Below, piece by piece: positions 1 to 15,000 of a stretch of 64,000 nucleotides of DNA. The notes beneath the pieces are model-generated. The model was given only the letters and a program-made list of their open reading frames with translations. It ran no database searches and was not told where the DNA came from. Source of the DNA: Sipunculus nudus. Its lineage: Eukaryota > Annelida > Sipuncula > Golfingiida > Sipunculidae. The stretch's first letter is position 1; each line of letters opens with the position of its first letter. The position numbers were made by a program, and so were the translations under genes. Location: assembly GCA_026874595.1 (NCBI GenBank), contig CM049307.1, positions 54,540,370 through 54,604,369 of the forward strand, given 5' to 3'.

Positions 1-3000
1 CCTCATTTTTAATGTCCAAGAAGACTTCACAATGACAATGAACAAGACCTTAAAATTTTCATGAACTAATCTTTGGGCACTGTAACAGACATAGGTGATG
101 GATTTGCAATTTGATCTCCTATATGGCTGATTTAAAAAAAAACACAGAAAAACAGGCGACCGGTTCTCCACGATTGCTGATATCTTTTACATTTGATTGA
201 GGCCACTGTAATGTACTGACCTGCCATACTTTGACATTGCCATCCTGCCCACCGCTGATGATCCTTTTACAGTCAGAAAGTGTAGCGAGAGCAGTCACAC
301 CCAAGTTATGACACTCCTCCATGGTGTACATTTTGCGACCAGACTCTGGGTAGTATGCTCGGATCTTACCATCATTCCAGCCTGAAATAAAAATCATGAA
401 ATGTTGCTGATAGTTATATGTTCCCCCCAGAATTATAAAGTGGTAGGCTTTTTTATCACTATGGTTTTGATTTCGTGAAATTTGCAAAAGAGTAAATTAT
501 CATATAAACAAAACTTTTTTGAGTAAGATGTTCCACAGGTGAATGGTAATTAATTTTTGCTGTAAAAATTCCAAAAGACTAAGGACTGATATTATTGTGT
601 AATCTTATTTTGGTCTTGGGTTCCAACAACCGGAACCAATTGATTTTGCGGCCCCATTTCACTCAATTTGGGAGTTTTGACTTGATGGATGCGTGGTATG
701 TGTGTAATAATCAGGTCTTTTATATTATTTGCCAAAAACGAACAAGAATTTTGATTAGTTAAGTGTTCCCTTTGGTCCCATTAAATTGTTAATAATTTTT
801 CAGGATATTTGATAGTTCAGATAATATTGGATCCATATCCTTTGAAGAATATTCTATGGTGAGATAACAAAGATTTAAATCTTACAAATTTCCTGGAAAA
901 TGGAAATTTAAAAATTTAACCTCGCGAATATGAAGCCAACCACAGTATGTATAGATAAATATCAACACCAATTATTATGCTTACCTACAAACATCTTTCA
1001 ACAAGAATCACATGACATGTGATGTCATCATTGTGTCAATTCATAAACTGAGCTTCACAGATCTGTGGCTGTATGCATGATAACATTCTGTAAACCTAGT
1101 TGAGAGTTAAACAATGCTTCCAAAACCATATCATACCCATCTTGGGGCTAACTACATTCTGATTTACATCCTAATTTATTCACTCTGAAATTTTCACTAT
1201 CCCAACCTGCATTTAATTTTTTTTATCAAAATCCATAAAATTGTTCTTCAGACATCTTGTGGACTCAAACCCAGAATCAACAAAAGAACAACCTGTTAGG
1301 CTAAAAAAAGCTTTGGTTCTCAAGCGATTTTTTAAAGAAATTTTTAATTTTTTACTACTTATGTGAAAACTGAATTGAGTACTGAATCAAAGGTAAAGAA
1401 TCAGTAATTGAAATGACTCAAGGGCCCTCACAATTCACAATTTTATGTATTCTATCACCTCTTGATTTTTATGCCCCCGCCACAAAGTGGTGGCCGGGGC
1501 ATATAGTTTTACCCATGTCCGTCATTCCGTCCTTCCAAAATCAAACAGTTGTACGGACTTTTTTTCGCAATGCCTGCAGATATTGGCCTGATTTTTGGTG
1601 TGTAGGCAGATATAGACCAGTTACAGATCGAGTTCGCGTTTCGTCCCAGTTGACCTACTTTTGACCGTTTTACGGCTCCTAAACTTAGAAAATTTCATGA
1701 AAAATAGAAATATTCATGACAGATACACATGTACGGACTTTTTTTCGCAATGCCTGCAGATATTGGCCTGATTTTTGGTGTGTGAGCAGATATAGACCAG
1801 TTACAGATCGAGTTCGCGTTTCGTCTCGGTTGACCTACTTTTGACTGTTTAAGGCTCCTGAACTTAGAAAATTTCATGAAAAATAGAAATTTTCATGACA
1901 AATACACATGTACAGACTTTTTTTGGCAATGCCTGCAGATATTGGCCTAATTTTTGGTGTGTGGGCAGATAATGACGAGTTACAGATCGAGTTCGCGTTT
2001 CGTCCCGGTTGACCTACTTTTGACCGTTTAACGGCTCCTAAACATAGAAAATTTCATGAAAAATAGAAATTTTCATGACAAATACACATGTACAGACTTT
2101 TTTTCGCAATGCCTGCAGATATTGGCCTGATTTTTGGTGTGTGGGCAGATAATGACCAGTTACAGATCGAGTTCGTGTTTCCTCTTGGTTGACCTACTTT
2201 TGACCGTTTTACGGCTCCTAAACTTAGAAAAATTCATGAAAAATAGAAATTTTCATGACAAATACACATGTACAGCCGTTTTTAGCCCTCAGCTCATAGG
2301 CTGATGGGCTATTGTCGTCACCCAAGCTGTCCATCTGTCCATCTGTCTGTCTTGTGTCTGTCCATCCGTCCGTCCGTTCCGCGTCTGTTAACTTTTACCT
2401 TGTGAGGGGGATATCTCTAAAAGGATTCACCGTTGGAATTTTATTTCAGCAGTGAAGAAGTATATCGATAAAATCTCGGTCAAGTTCGAAGATGGGTTAC
2501 CTTGACCCTTTTTTCTACATTTTAGAGCTGATTATAGAAAAACACTCAGAAGTTTATATCTCAGGAACCATTGTGTGGATTTTCACAAAACTTACTATGA
2601 TAATTGGGACTGATGGTCTGTATGTGCTGCACAATTTTGGTGGCGCCACCTGCAATTTCTGATTTTTTAATGAAATTTTATCTAATTTTTTCAATTTTGG
2701 CCTTTTGTGCAGGATATCTCCAAAGGTATTCAACACAGGAACTTCATTTCTTCAGTCCTATTGCATTATATTTACAAAATCTTGGTCAAGTTCAAAGATG
2801 GGTGATCTTGACCTACTTTTCAAGGTCACAGAGCTTTTTTATAGAAAAAAACTTAGGAGCTTATTTCTCAGGAAGCATTTGGTGGATTGTTATGAAACAT
2901 GGTATATACCTCTCCAATTTAAATTTATAAATGATTATCAACTTTTGCTAATATTCTAGTTTCGCAATGCAATGCTTACAGATACTGGCCTAATGTTTGG

Positions 3001-6000
3001 TCTGTGGGCGCATAATGACCACTTACAGATCGAGTTCGCGTTTTGTCCCAGTTAACCTATTTTTCACCATATGACAGATCCTGAACATAGAAAATTTCAT
3101 GAAAGACAGAAATTTTCATGAAAAATGCACATATATGGTCTTTTTTTCACAATGCTTGCAGATACTGGCCTGATTTTTGGTGTGTTGCTTGATAATGACC
3201 CTTTACAGATAGAGTTTGCATTTTTCCCTTGTTGACCTACTTTTGACCATACAACACTTCCTGAACTTAAAAAAATTTACAAAATTTAACAAATGTTTCT
3301 AATTTGCCCCAGGCGGGGGCATTCGTGTCGTTCCGACACTTCTAGTTTAACTTATGCAAGATGATAAGCAGATGGTTTAACTATACTGATCCTTATTTTA
3401 TGGCTCCTTCATCCTTATTCAGATGAGTGCCACAAAGAGGTAGTGCCAATGTGGTAGGAATTGGTTGTAAAATCATGTCTGTTGATTGAAATAAAGTAAC
3501 AAGACTGATGATCAATTATTAATCAATTATTTTCTGTACCTGCTACATTAACATGAAATATATTGTGTCAAAGTATACATAAATCTAAACCTAAAATGTA
3601 GACCCAATGAATTCAGTCCGACTTATACATTACTCTGAAGGTCAAAATGTTGACACTTGTGTGCTTACAAGGTTCAGTTTTAATGTTGTTTGCTACCTTG
3701 TGGTATGTCTTACTTATATTTCTGACAGGGTTTGACAATTTAACCCAGATTATAGGACTTCTTTTCATGTGCATACATAATTATTAATGAGCGAATTTTG
3801 TAAAAATCCACCCAATTTAATTGATCATGAAAGAAAACGAGCAATCATCGATCTAATCAATTAACTGGCACACCACTACCAACAGGCTAGGCACCTACCG
3901 TTTAATACAAAAATATAAGTTTTTTAAAGATGTTTTTGGTGGAGGTAAGTGCCTCAATATTTTTTTTGTCTTATCTAATTCTTATTCCAAGTATGTACAT
4001 CTGCAGAGTTCCATTTCAGTTTTGGACTATGTGACAGGGCAGTAGCGTTAGCTTCCTATCATAAATTGTATCCTGGTGTCACCCAGACCTGGTGTCTACC
4101 ACACCTATGGGTCCTGGGTGTGTAATCATCCCCATTAATGGGTCATAACACTGAGGAACCTCGAAAGACACACTAGTTTGTGTGATACACAGCCTTCCCA
4201 TTAAGCATGCAGATTGCTCTCACTGGATGGTGGCTGACCGTGAAATCTCACCGCCTCGGCTGAAACTTGAACTCATGATCTACAGGCTTTGAGTCCTGTC
4301 CTCTAACCTTAGACCATAGCAGCCAATTAAAAAATCAAATTATTTGTAGACTATAATAACAAGACTGATTTACCGCTGACGATTGACCGGCCGTCCCTCA
4401 TGATCTCCACAGCATTACAGGTCATGTTGGGCTCCGTAATGCGGCGAAGCTCTTTGCTTGTTTTCATGCTCCAAATGCGAATATCTTGAAATGAGCAGGT
4501 AACAAAGATTTCAGAGGAACCACTGAAATTAAAAAAAAAATTTAAATATTGATAATAAATAAGTCAAATAATAAAATTCACAGCAATCAAGTACTTCTTT
4601 AATACCATGGTTTACAAAAGGAAATATTCCCTGATCATGTTAAACCATCCCAATGTAAACAAGTCCAAAATCCTTGTAGAAGTTTCTTGCACTCAATCAG
4701 CTTTAAAAAACTCAAGTTTTGTATGTTTAAACCCCTAACACAAAATGTAAGTGAAATATGTTATACTGACTGGGCACTTATTAAGTCTGTATTGGGTATA
4801 GATGCATTATACAAGGCTGAACTTAAAGGGGCTAAAACAGTAACTGAACGTAATTTTCATTTTAAAACAATGTGGGCTCAGTGCCTAATAAGCTTCGACG
4901 ATACCCGACTATAAATAACATATAAATATTTTATTATTCATAGAAGTTATTGGAAAAATAAGCATCATTTCTTGACTTATTTTTCTTGACATGATATGTG
5001 TATGCAATGTCATACCAAATTTGGGTTCATCATAAACATACACAGATTAGCTAGAACACTAAATGAACCTACATTTGATCACAAAAAATGTCATTGTGGG
5101 TTCAAAGTCTAATTATAAATAGACTTCTCCAATAATAAATAAAATATATAGTGGTAATTTATAATTTACAAATATGCAGTAAAAAATAAGCGTTACTTGA
5201 TGACTTATTTTTCTGGACATGTTAAATAATGTCATTGACCAAAAGACCAAAGTGGGTTCTCTTTGCAGAACAGAATTGTTGATATCCTTGGGTTCACAAG
5301 ATTAGTGTTTATTATGCAGTGGACCCGAATTTTTCTGCATAAAAATGTGAGTTCAATTGTTGCTTTAAAACCAAGAGGAGACCCATGGGTCATGACGCTC
5401 AGCCAACTGACATGTTGAAAATATGTCTTCGCAGAGGCAACTAATTAAGATAATGAAGGTGGCATCATTGTTCATGCATTTTAGCTTAAGTTCATCAAGA
5501 CCCATAAGCACAACAAATCTGATGACAATCCAACCAGCCCTTCCTGAGGAATACGGCAATTTGTGTGTAATTTGCATTATTTCTGGGGTGCACAAACATA
5601 CCCCAAAACTCTGAGAATATAGGTCACAGTGACCAAATTTAAAGTTTCTGGGGAGAACTTTTGAGGAACTCTCAGGATGTCAAGTAAGAAGTTTCTGGGA
5701 CAAATAGTTATGATTTGAGCCCTACTTTGGAATCAAAATTTCAATTATTCTTAGGGGTGATTATAAGCCCCATAGCTCAGAAAATATGGGTAACAGAGAC
5801 CTAATTTCATGTTTCCAAGGGGACTTTTCATGGACCATGGATTTAAAGTTTGAAGATTCCAGGTCCAATGAAGATTCCAGGTCCAATAGTTATAATTTGT
5901 GCCCTGCTTTATTTGGTATCAAATTTTTAATTATGCTAGTGGGTGTTAATAAGCCCCATAGCTCAGAGAATATGGGTATCAGAGACCTAATTTCAAGTTT

Positions 6001-9000
6001 CCAAGGATATTGTTCACAGACCTCCCTGGCTGTCAAGTTAGAACTCAAGATTCTAGGACCAATGGTTACAATTTGTGCCCTGCAATGGACAACTGCATCT
6101 TTAAAGGTCTAAAAAAATAGTAAAAAAATGTGTTAAAATTAAAAAAAGTCCTGGTGGCGCCACCAGTCTGCAGGAACTGAGGAAACACTCCATGATGCAT
6201 ATGCATGCAAAGAATCAAGCTGATCAATGCACAAGTTGTTTAGATACTAGGGTTTTTGTAACAAATTTTTAGTGTTTCTGGGGGCTACTTCTGAGCCCTG
6301 TAGCTCAGGAAATATGGGTAATAGAGACCTAATTTCAAGTCTCCAAGAAGACTTTTCATGGACCTCCCTGGATGTAAAGTTAGAAGATTCCAGGTCCAAT
6401 GGTTAAGATTTGTGCCCTGCTTTGGTATTAAAATTTTAGTTATTCTTGGGGGGTACTTCTGAGCCCCATAGCTCGGACAATATGGATGACAGAGACCTAA
6501 TTTCAGGTATCCATGGAGATTTTTTATGGACCTCTTGGGATGTCAAGAAAGAAGATTCCAGGTCAAATGGTTATGATTTGTGCCTTGTTAACAGACGACC
6601 ACATCTTTGAGGGTCTCATAAATAAAGATAAAAATGGGTAAAAATTAAAAAAAGTCCAGGTGACGCCACCAGTCTGCAGGAACTGATGAAACACTCCATG
6701 ATGCATATGCATGCAAACAATCATGCCGATCAATGCACTTGTTGTTCAGATAGAAGAGCTTTTATATCAAATTTTTCATTATTCTGGGGGGTACTTCTGA
6801 GCCCCATAGCTTGAAGAATATGGGTAACAGAGACTCAATTCCAGGTTTCCGAGCAGACTTTTCATGGACCTCTCTAGATGTACAGTGAAAAGATTCCAGG
6901 TCCAGCAGTTACAATTTGTGCCCTGTTAACAGATGACTGCATCTTTTAAGGTCTTAAAATAGAGAAAAAAAAATCGGAAAAAATCGGAAAAATACAGGTG
7001 GCACCACTCTCTGGATGTAAAATTAGAAGATTCCAGGTCCAGTGGTTATGATTTGTGCCCTGTTAATGGTCAGACCAAAGGACAAAGAGTGATCGCTATA
7101 GCTCAGATGACTTACAGTCAGCTGAGCTAAAAATGCGAGCCCCGTATAGTGCACAGATACCCTGAACTGTGTAAATTTGTGAGCTTAAATGCTATATGTT
7201 GCAATAATAATTCAACTAACAGTTCTTACAGAACATTTTAAAAGAGGAATGAAATTGTTGTAACTTCATGCAAGATATCAGTTATTTAAAATCTTGCTGC
7301 TTAAATTTTAGTGACATGTTAATTGATGTACAGTGTTCCCTGATTTGAGGGACCACCCTTTCTGTGAAAGAAAAAGAGTCTGTTATTGAAGGATGTCATT
7401 TGATCAAGTACAGTGAAAACTGGTAACCATTTACATCTTGTTACAGTTTCACAAGTCAGAAACCTGACCAAACATGATACAAATTATAAAGTATATCAAT
7501 GTTTTTATTTTTTTTTATGCTACATTAAACTTTTAAATAAAGAAAGTAGTTTTATTTATTTGTTTTGTATGTTATTAACCAATATTCATTAATAAAATGT
7601 AAGCTGACCATCCACTTCAGTCCCTTTGTCACCATTAGTTGCCTACTTACACGTACAAAAACCAAATGAATGATACTGAAATGGGAATACTATGCCAATA
7701 GTAACATCTATTGCTGACTGCAATCACCAATAACAACAAAAAAGTACCATAATTGACCACTTCTGCTTGTGCAACCACGAGTTTGTTTCGATAATGGTGT
7801 TACAGAGCAGGTGAAATTGTGAATTTAGACTAACTTGAAGATTTGGCAGTCAATGGTACCATATAATACGTTGTTCAAGATACTTTTTAACTGTAAAATT
7901 ATCCATGGAAAGGAAAAATGGTAATTAACAGCAGGTGGTCCCTCAAACCAGGGAGCTTGTATAATTTGACCACAAGAATTGTTACTCACAATGGGAAGCA
8001 GGCATCATTGACCGGTGCGTAGTGGCAAGTTGCGACCAGCTCGTGTGTAAACTGAGGGTGGGTAAATCTATAGATACTGCTCTCTTCAGTTCCTACATAG
8101 AACTGATGGCCTTTTCCTCTCAATGTTATGGAACTCACACCACCTTTCAATGTCTGCACATTGCTGCAACACAATTAAATTCTGTTTTACAACACAGACT
8201 ATAAACATTATCAATGGAAAAATCTCACATTATGTAAACAAATTCTTCTTGAATGTGACACAACATTCAATCACCATTCAAAGCAATTCTTGTGCTCACT
8301 CTGTCAATGAAACAGCTTTTGCATCCATTAATAATAATATCATCTCGGCCGACTGTTGCTGATCAGGCTTTTGAAGTATGTACGGCCCAATAATACACCA
8401 AAATATATTGACTAAGAGATAAAAATTTAAATTTTCACAAAGTTTTCACAAATTAAACATTGAGGATTGTGCACATGAAATTTGGTCAAACTCTGACAGC
8501 AGATTCAACTTGAAAAGTTCAGTTTATCACAGATGCTTCATATATTGTGGTATTACTGCAAACAGTATTCTAAATTATTATAAAGCAAAAAATAATATAA
8601 AGCAGAAAAAAGAGACTGCAGAATAACCCACTTTGTACGCTTGAATTTCTTTGATTTATCATTGAGGACACAGACTGTTCCGTCTCCGGCTCCGACGAGA
8701 AGCTGTCCAGTTGAAAGCAGTGCTAGGGCAGTCACTCCCTTACTGAACTTGCCTTTTTCAGGACCGTATTCTTGGAAATTGTAAGATTTCATGTTTACTG
8801 CCAGGATATCACCAGTGGTTGTACCACAGTAAAAGAAATCATCCTTCTCTCCCACCTGAAAACAAACAGAAATACACCACTAAAATTACATTGATTTTAA
8901 TAACACAGGGAAACCTCCCCTCGCAGACCCATCTGTTTTATGAAAAACTATTACAGACACATATTTATAGGACATGTGATTCAGCTGCATTAAAAATATA

Positions 9001-12000
9001 GACCAGTATTTTCATATTAATTTTAATCTTAAAGTTACATAAACATTAAACAAAACATGTGTATTTTATCAAGATATTAGCTCATTTTAGCTGAATAAAA
9101 GTTTCCGAGCAAAACTATAATGGCACAGGGACTCACAATCTCTTATTCACCTGTTTTATGTATTGAGATTGTACTTTGTTTGAGTAAATACAGTCTGTGT
9201 GTTTCTGTTTACTATTACAAGACTGCTTGATGAGGAAACTATCTTGCTTTGTATGCTTGGTGAAGTTACACGGTATGGTCACCAGGTAGTGTGTACGCTT
9301 CTTTATGTTTAGTGCAACTGGCTGCATCCCCTGTAGGTGTATATCCTCTTGTGTACAGGAGAAAGCAAAAAAATTTAAAATGAAATATTGGCAGATACCA
9401 TAATATTTCAAAGAGAAACTACTAATCTTCATTTGCATTTAACACACCTGATACTATGGTTGGTTTCATATTCATGAGGCTGAAATTTCGCGTTTCTCCA
9501 TTTTTATTGTTTCGCAAGGGTTTCATTTTTTATTGATCTCACCAGAACTTATATCAAATCTTTGGTAAAGCCATACCTGTGTGTATTATAAAATGAGAAT
9601 AAGTCATGAGTTCTTCTCATATAAAGACGGGCCAGTACAAACAGCACAGGTAGTTTAGTTAACATTTAAGGGAACGTTTTCCCTAAACCTGCACAGATGT
9701 AACTTATTATAAAATTTCTCACTGTTCTAACCTATTTCCATACAAGTATTGGCTTCACTAAAGGATATACTCAACTGGCCAATTCTCTAGGGTTCCATTC
9801 GCTATTATTTCCCATTCCTGAATATCGCAAAAATGAAACCCTCATGAACAAAAAGGCAGCCACAGTATGTGAATAGGTCCCTAAATATGGGACTTCTGTA
9901 TAAAAGGCAAAGCATAGGTCCCATCAGTGTAAATATATAGGTTCTGTATGTAGGTCCTGTCCCACTGGGGGGGGGGGGGGGGGGGGGGGAGGGCATGGCT
10001 TGATAAACTTGTATACAGCATAACCTATATTGATTTCAAGCCAAGAAGTTTATTAATTTTTACAGGGCTCATGCACTTCCTCTTGACTTATTTAAGAAAA
10101 AATATTTTATTATCTTAAAATATTATTGGCTAAACAGAATGGGCGCAGTGCTTCCATTACACTACTAAAACAGTGTCTGCATTCATTCTAAATGATTTCG
10201 CTTACCAACTGCTTGCAGAGGCTGTCTTTGCCCTATACAACCCCAAGGGTGCTGCCACAGGGCCCAAGAATATTATTTGTGCATTTAATAAGGAGATACT
10301 TGGCGAAATTTATGACATCTGGCTCTCACAGAGTGAACTTTCTTGGCCCTGCACCAGTGCCATGAGGCTTGGCATTTTGACTAGATAGTAAACACAGGAT
10401 CAAATCTAAGCTGGAGCTGGCGGCCACATAGTATCCCACCTGAATACATGTGATGATCCTCTTGAACTGACCCATGTCACATTCTGTAGGCCAGATCTTT
10501 CTGTTGGGCAGATCCAGATCCCAAACTCTCAGGGTTCCACTGAAATCAGAATGATAGAGTTAAGTATTTGTATGAATCTTCACCTTCTAAATCTAAGGTA
10601 TAATAATGATAAGGACCATTAGATCAATGATGAACCTGCTAGGGATTTAACTTTAAATGTTCCATATTATAGTAATGTTTCCATCTCAGCGAATGAATAT
10701 AAATGTACGTGGGTTTTTCTAATCCATCATTGGCTGACATTATTGGACTAATTCATGTTCCAGTATCAATCAATCTGATGGAAAATTTAGTCAATTTCAT
10801 ATCCATCAAAATATTTGGTACAGTTGAACCTCTCCTTACGAGCACCACTGTACTAAGGCACCTCCTGTTTTATCCCACTTATAGGAAGTCCCTTGAAAGT
10901 AGGTTCTAGTATTTATTACCTCCCTACAAAGGACACCTCTGTCGTGGGGGGGAAAGTCTAGTCTTGTCTGTGTCCATAATTTGGAGGTTCCACAGTGATA
11001 AAATAAAAAAAAATATGATGACATTTTGTTTCTCTTATGATGTGCCAGCTTCTTAAGCAAACAATTGTTATTATCACATTGTCCCTGATCATATGAAATT
11101 TGTTTTTATACTAGAAAATATATAATACAAAAAAATGGTCTCCCACTCTATTTGTTTTTTTTTTAATGTGCCTGAGAAACACAATCTTTTTATTGGCCTA
11201 AGTCCTTAAACCTACATTTTCATTTTGTTTTCACGGTCTTCATCCAAATGACAGTGTTCCTACACTTTTTTTTTCCTAGAATTTTTCATGGCCTTAAACA
11301 AAAATTCACGATAGGGTTGCTGGGATTCATTAAATTATTATTCATTTACCAACAAAAATTACTGCATTGATTAGAAGCAATTTTTGACCACCTGAAAATA
11401 CAATTACATGACTTTTCATGAGTTCTCTCAAAGTACTGATTTTTTTAATTTCAAAGTTCATGAACTTCAGGGTGCTATAACCCTGTTTGGAGACAGTGCT
11501 CAAGACTTACTTTCCTCCAGTAACAAATCTCTCATCTGACTGATTTGCGAAGGTGACTGTGTGTGTCATGCCTGCACTCTGCACTTGAGCTGGAGAGCCA
11601 CAGATAGCCTGCTTAGTGGCCACATCCCATACCACAACACTGAAATAGGAAACCATGCAGTTATTTACTTGATCAAATCTTGTTCAACTCCTAACATTAT
11701 CAAAGTCACTTATATGAAGGATAAATTGATGGGATAACAGCAAGGCATCATTTATCCAGGCACCATTTACAAAAAAATCTGAAAACTGAGAACCAGAAAA
11801 TTTATCTTTATCTGAAAACTGAACAATGTAAAAAAAAATATAAAAAAATTTGTATAAAAGATTTTCTGATTCTAAGTGAATTTTTTAATAGATTTAATGT
11901 GATACATATATTGCATTTTACTGGTGCACCCCACTGCAATTGCACCCCATCGCAGTTAATAAGTGTGAAAAACACTGCCTCACTGGTCCATGTTGTCCTT

Positions 12001-15000
12001 GGCTCGTCTTTCATTAAGAAGCCAATGCTGGGTGATTAACTTGAAAAATCAAAATGTTATGCAATACCCTGTCTAGATACTATTTATCAATAAGAAGTAT
12101 CTTTAAATAGTTATTCACTTTTTTTATAGCATCCTTTTGTAAATTAAATTCCTATTAAAAATTTCATTAACTTCACAGTCTCCTGGTCCTTTTTATAAGA
12201 CACAATATGCCATCTATGTCGTCATGGTGACCACGTGTGACATGAACAAGGTATGATGCTGATACAGTCCATTTTCCCCCAGGGCGGTTTGGCTATAATT
12301 TAAATGTATTTTACATGATTCATTACATTACATTACATATTCTGTGGAGCTTAACATGAAAAAGATGAATGTGAGTCCATATTAAGCTACATAAGCTACT
12401 TGGAAAAGGAACGGCTTTAGGGTTTTTTTCTGAATTTTGATAGACTGTCTATGTTGCAAATATACTCAGGTAGTATGTTCCAATGTTTTGGAGCAAATCA
12501 CTCCAGCTATGATCTGCAAATATTTGAGCTTTTGTTCTTGAAATATTAAGAATACAGGTGTTTCTGTTTGATCTAAGAGAGTACACTGGTTTAGTTTTCT
12601 GCTGTAGGAGATCGTGTTAATAGAGTGGAGCCTGCCCGGCACCTGTGAAAGCATTTGTGAACGATGGTCAAGATAACAAACTGAAGAATGATAAATATTA
12701 TGTGGAATGAGTTGGTAAATCAGTTTAACAATAAATAAAGATATAGTCCTCTTAATATGACTTGGTTTGCAAGTTCAATTATGTTCCAAAAAAGTCTGGA
12801 ATTGAAAACAACCAGGGGGTGGCCACTGAAATTTGGCATCATGCTATTGAACTTTTCTATTTTTGTATATTTACAGAAAATAAAGATTTGAGTATTAACT
12901 TCTGAAAAATGTCAATTATGCCAATGAAATGTCTTTAAATATTTAGGTGAAATAACATAAAAATGGAGCATACCTGCCATCATCCATGCCACCAAGGGAC
13001 ACGAGGTATTTATCATTTGGAGAGAAAGCTAGTGCTTCTACTTTGACCATATGTAGAGTCAGCTTGGACAACATTTTGCGCTCTCTGAAGCTCCAGATGA
13101 TAATGTCAGCCTGGAAAACAAATCAGTTACACATACAAATCTTAGAAACAGCCAGAAGTATCAACATTTAATCATAAAAACAGATGGCCAAAACTTATAT
13201 GTTTTCTTTGCAATGTTTAGAAATGTAATAAACAGGGTACTGCATTACCAAAATTACATAAAAATTTAAATATTGAGGTATGGGTCTATTGCATGTACTA
13301 GATTTATCCGTATCCTTGGAAGGGTCTCAATGTATGCAGAACCCACTGGTTTGGCATTGGTCCTGCACCAACAAAATTCCACATGCACACAAAGGCATTA
13401 AAGCTTTGAGGATTCATCCTTGGTACCTTTTCATGACATCATGACAAAATCAGGCAACAACACAGAACTAGCATTTGGAATAATAAATATATTCTCAGCC
13501 TGCCTTTGGAGAAAGGAGGCATATAGTAAGATCACAGGTGTGAAGAGAGATACCTTGAATCCCATGTGAGTGACCTGCCCAGAAGCCAGGTAGTTACCAC
13601 TGCGAGACACCGCCAGGCAGGAGACATCATTTGTGTGTCCACTCAGGAAGTCCTGGGTGTGATCACTTAGGTCCTCAATCACAACAGTACACCCCACAGG
13701 ATATATAAGGTGTTTGTTATCAGGGTGAACCTTCAGGCCATCACGTACAGCACCTGGATAAAATAAATACATCTTTCTACCAAGATTTCATATTATTTCA
13801 ACACAGAGTATATTATGCCATTTTGGGTTAATCTGAAATCCCAACATCTCCAACAAAGCTGCTTTATTCTGCAATCACAGGGTAACTTGAAAGGGTCTCA
13901 TACAGCCCTAATGAGCTATTCATGTGTGATTATGGTGCCACTACTCTTATTAAACTAGTGAAAAGTACTCACAGAGGACATACCTCTGCCAACACCTGTA
14001 TCCGCCCATAACCGCAATCTCGAAAATAAATCAGCAAATATCCTAACATTCAATATTAATTCCCTAATATTCACTGAAAATATTAGATGATATCAACTAT
14101 TAACATAACCTTACATAAATGCCTTTTGTGAATCCTTCCAGAAATTTCAATGAAAATAATTAGGGAGCTTGGAAGATTAGGGTTTTTTTTAAACTATTAT
14201 AAAGTCAAAATTAACAATACAGGCTCTGGTACCTTGTGGCTGACACATTGCGGGCCCAAAGAGACAGTTATTTTGGTACATTTTATTCAAACACTGATAG
14301 ATCAGTACATTGTGGTTCATTGGTGAATATATTCCAGACTGGCAGCAGTCAGGAACATGGCTACTATAAAATGATATTAATGTCATAACAGGTTGATGGA
14401 GCATGACCCATCAGTAGACAGTATCATACATAAGTAGAGGTATCAACACAAAAAAAAAAAGACATTTGATGCTGATGGCCAAAGCAAGCACTGAGACAGG
14501 AGTAAGTTGAAGTACTTAGTAACTGCATTATGTAATACTGACATGTATTCAGCTGGCTCTCTGGGGTAGCATATGATTTTATTTCTGTGCCAGGGTGGGC
14601 TTTTCAGGCCCGCCAAAGCACTCTTCAGTTGTTTTTCAAACAGTTGTGCAAAGGTCCAGCTATTAACAGAACCCTATATAATATTCTATTTTCAGTGGAT
14701 AGACACAAATTTTCAATGAATGGACTTCTGGTGAGAAGAATAACATTCTCACTGGCACACTTAACTATTCTAAAAAACTGATAATGCGAATTGCAATTAA
14801 TAATAATATTAATATGACTTATTTATCATTTAATATGAACCACTTGAATGTAATTTTTTTAAATCATTATTATAATATTAAAATTAATTTCCAGTATAAA
14901 AATCCAATATCAGACAAAAATGGGTCATCAAGAGTATGCGCAAATTTAACTATGTATGTTTCATTTCATCCCTAGTAGAAGGAACATTTTGTTATATTGG

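Noticed and set aside
4250-4324. Functional tRNA-Leu gene
   Set aside because: Acceptor stem halves do not pair, and the B-box deviates; a SINE head is the better reading.
4687-4914. 75-codon open frame in CFAP52 intron 7, considered as a transposon-protein fragment
   Set aside because: No motif of reverse transcriptase, transposase or other family recognised; single short frame in AT-rich intron.
9805-9996. Open frame beginning with a polyproline stretch
   Set aside because: Direct reading of the G23 homopolymer in an intron.
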